64,000 nt of DNA, from assembly GCA_025463135.1 (NCBI GenBank), contig JAOAPY010000045.1, forward strand, positions 62,001-126,000, written 5' to 3'. The position numbers were made by a program, and so were the translations under genes. Below, piece by piece: positions 63,658-64,000 of the stretch (within the stretch, counting starts at the first letter, position 1; each line of letters starts with the position of its first letter). Source of the stretch: Acidobacteriota bacterium (GTDB lineage: Bacteria; Acidobacteriota; Blastocatellia; Pyrinomonadales; Pyrinomonadaceae). The notes under the pieces were generated by a model. It did not search any database, was not told the origin of the DNA, and saw only the letters and a program-made list of their open reading frames with translations.

Positions 63658-64000
63658 CTGATGACGACTACCTCCTCGTCTTCCTGTTGCCGCATCCTTT
63701 TCGCGGCTCCCTTCGCAGCTTTGATGACGCGCCGCTCACGATCGTAGTAGCGGTGCTGGTAGTAATAACTGTTCGAATCAAGGTTTGCATCGGCTCGATT
63801 CAGCACTACGCCGAGCATACGCTCGCGCGGTAACTGATCCAGCAGGCGATCCACGATCGCGTACTTGGTCTTTCCGGATCGCACGACCAGCAGCGCGCCG
63901 TCTGCTTTGTCGATCAAAACGCTGGCATCGGTAAAGATTCCCAGCGGCGGCGCATCGATGATCACATAGTCAAACATGCGTCTTGCTTCCTTTAGCACCC
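63654..64000 (-). CDS. Tyrosine-protein kinase (BY-kinase/CpsD type), C-terminal part
   Basis: The gene is cut by the window edge. The visible 114 residues contain FDYVIIDAPPLGIFTDASVL, the Walker B region of bacterial tyrosine kinases of the Wzc/CpsD family, then VRSGKTKYAIVDRLLDQL and LGVVLNRAD. It ends in a Tyr-rich tail (SYYYQHRYYDRERR), the autophosphorylation cluster. The Walker A part lies outside. It is the first visible gene of the exopolysaccharide operon and probably controls polymer assembly or export. Confidence 0.88.
   Translation of the reverse strand, partial: VLKEARRMFDYVIIDAPPLGIFTDASVLIDKADGALLVVRSGKTKYAIVDRLLDQLPRERMLGVVLNRADANLDSNSYYYQHRYYDRERRVIKAAKGAAKRMRQQEDEEVVVIS

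Overview
The window is dominated by one very large nonribosomal peptide synthetase (NRPS) locus. Eleven NRPS genes, a stand-alone TauD-type oxygenase and a two-gene ABC exporter all lie on the minus strand, from about 54.7 kb down to 1.5 kb. An MbtH-like gene and a Sfp-type phosphopantetheinyl transferase are divergent on the plus strand (55.3-56.5 kb). The moderately GC-rich DNA, the abundant palindromic and heptanucleotide intergenic repeats, YCF48-type propeller and EF-hand-like secreted proteins, and an enlarged lysyl-tRNA synthetase suggest an uncultured soil bacterium, perhaps Acidobacteriota (Blastocatellia-like). That assignment is inference only: there is no marker gene here that I can place by eye.

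Layout. 0-1.4 kb: end of an unknown gene and a secreted Cys-rich, EF-hand-like protein (+). 1.5-3.9 kb: Wzt/Wzm-like ABC exporter (-). 4.0-54.7 kb: NRPS genes (-). 55.3-56.5 kb: mbtH-like and PPTase (+). 56.8-57.3 kb: RfaE2-type nucleotidyltransferase (-). 57.4-59.3 kb: lysS (+). 59.4-64 kb: an exopolysaccharide-type operon (-) with a tyrosine kinase (cut by the window edge), polyprenyl-phosphate sugar transferase, Wza-type export protein, YCF48-like protein and DUF4440-like protein.

Assembly line read in transcription order, with adenylation specificity codes extracted by eye: (1) A(code DLWNIGFVW, unassigned)-N-methyltransferase-T, C-A(DVRHFAFLA, unassigned)-T; (2) C-A(Thr)-T; (3) C-A(Thr)-T; (4) C-A(DFWSIGFVW, unassigned)-T-C-TauD; (5) I-A(Asp)-T; (6) C-A(beta-Ala)-T-C; (7) free TauD hydroxylase; (8) I-A(Asp)-T-E; (9) C-A(DFWNVGFVW, unassigned)-T-TE; (10) C-A(Ala)-N-MT-T; (11) C-A(beta-Ala)-T-TE; (12) C-A(Ala)-T-TE. 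'I' is a condensation-fold domain that has lost the HHxxxDG catalytic motif. Both Asp modules are preceded by a C domain and a SyrP/TauD-like non-haem iron oxygenase, which is the layout described for beta-hydroxyaspartate siderophores. A collinear reading gives N-Me-X-X-Thr-Thr-X-(OH)Asp-betaAla-D-(OH)Asp-X-N-Me-Ala-betaAla-Ala. Three thioesterase domains, two of them with Cys nucleophiles, and a module with a broken C domain make strict collinearity doubtful.

A second theme is repeat DNA. Most gaps between NRPS genes hold a different palindromic element, and several of the same palindromes have inserted in frame inside NRPS linkers and adenylation loops. Heptanucleotide tandem repeats fill other gaps and even encode the signal-peptide core of one protein. 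I saw no tRNA, rRNA, CRISPR array or transposase gene.
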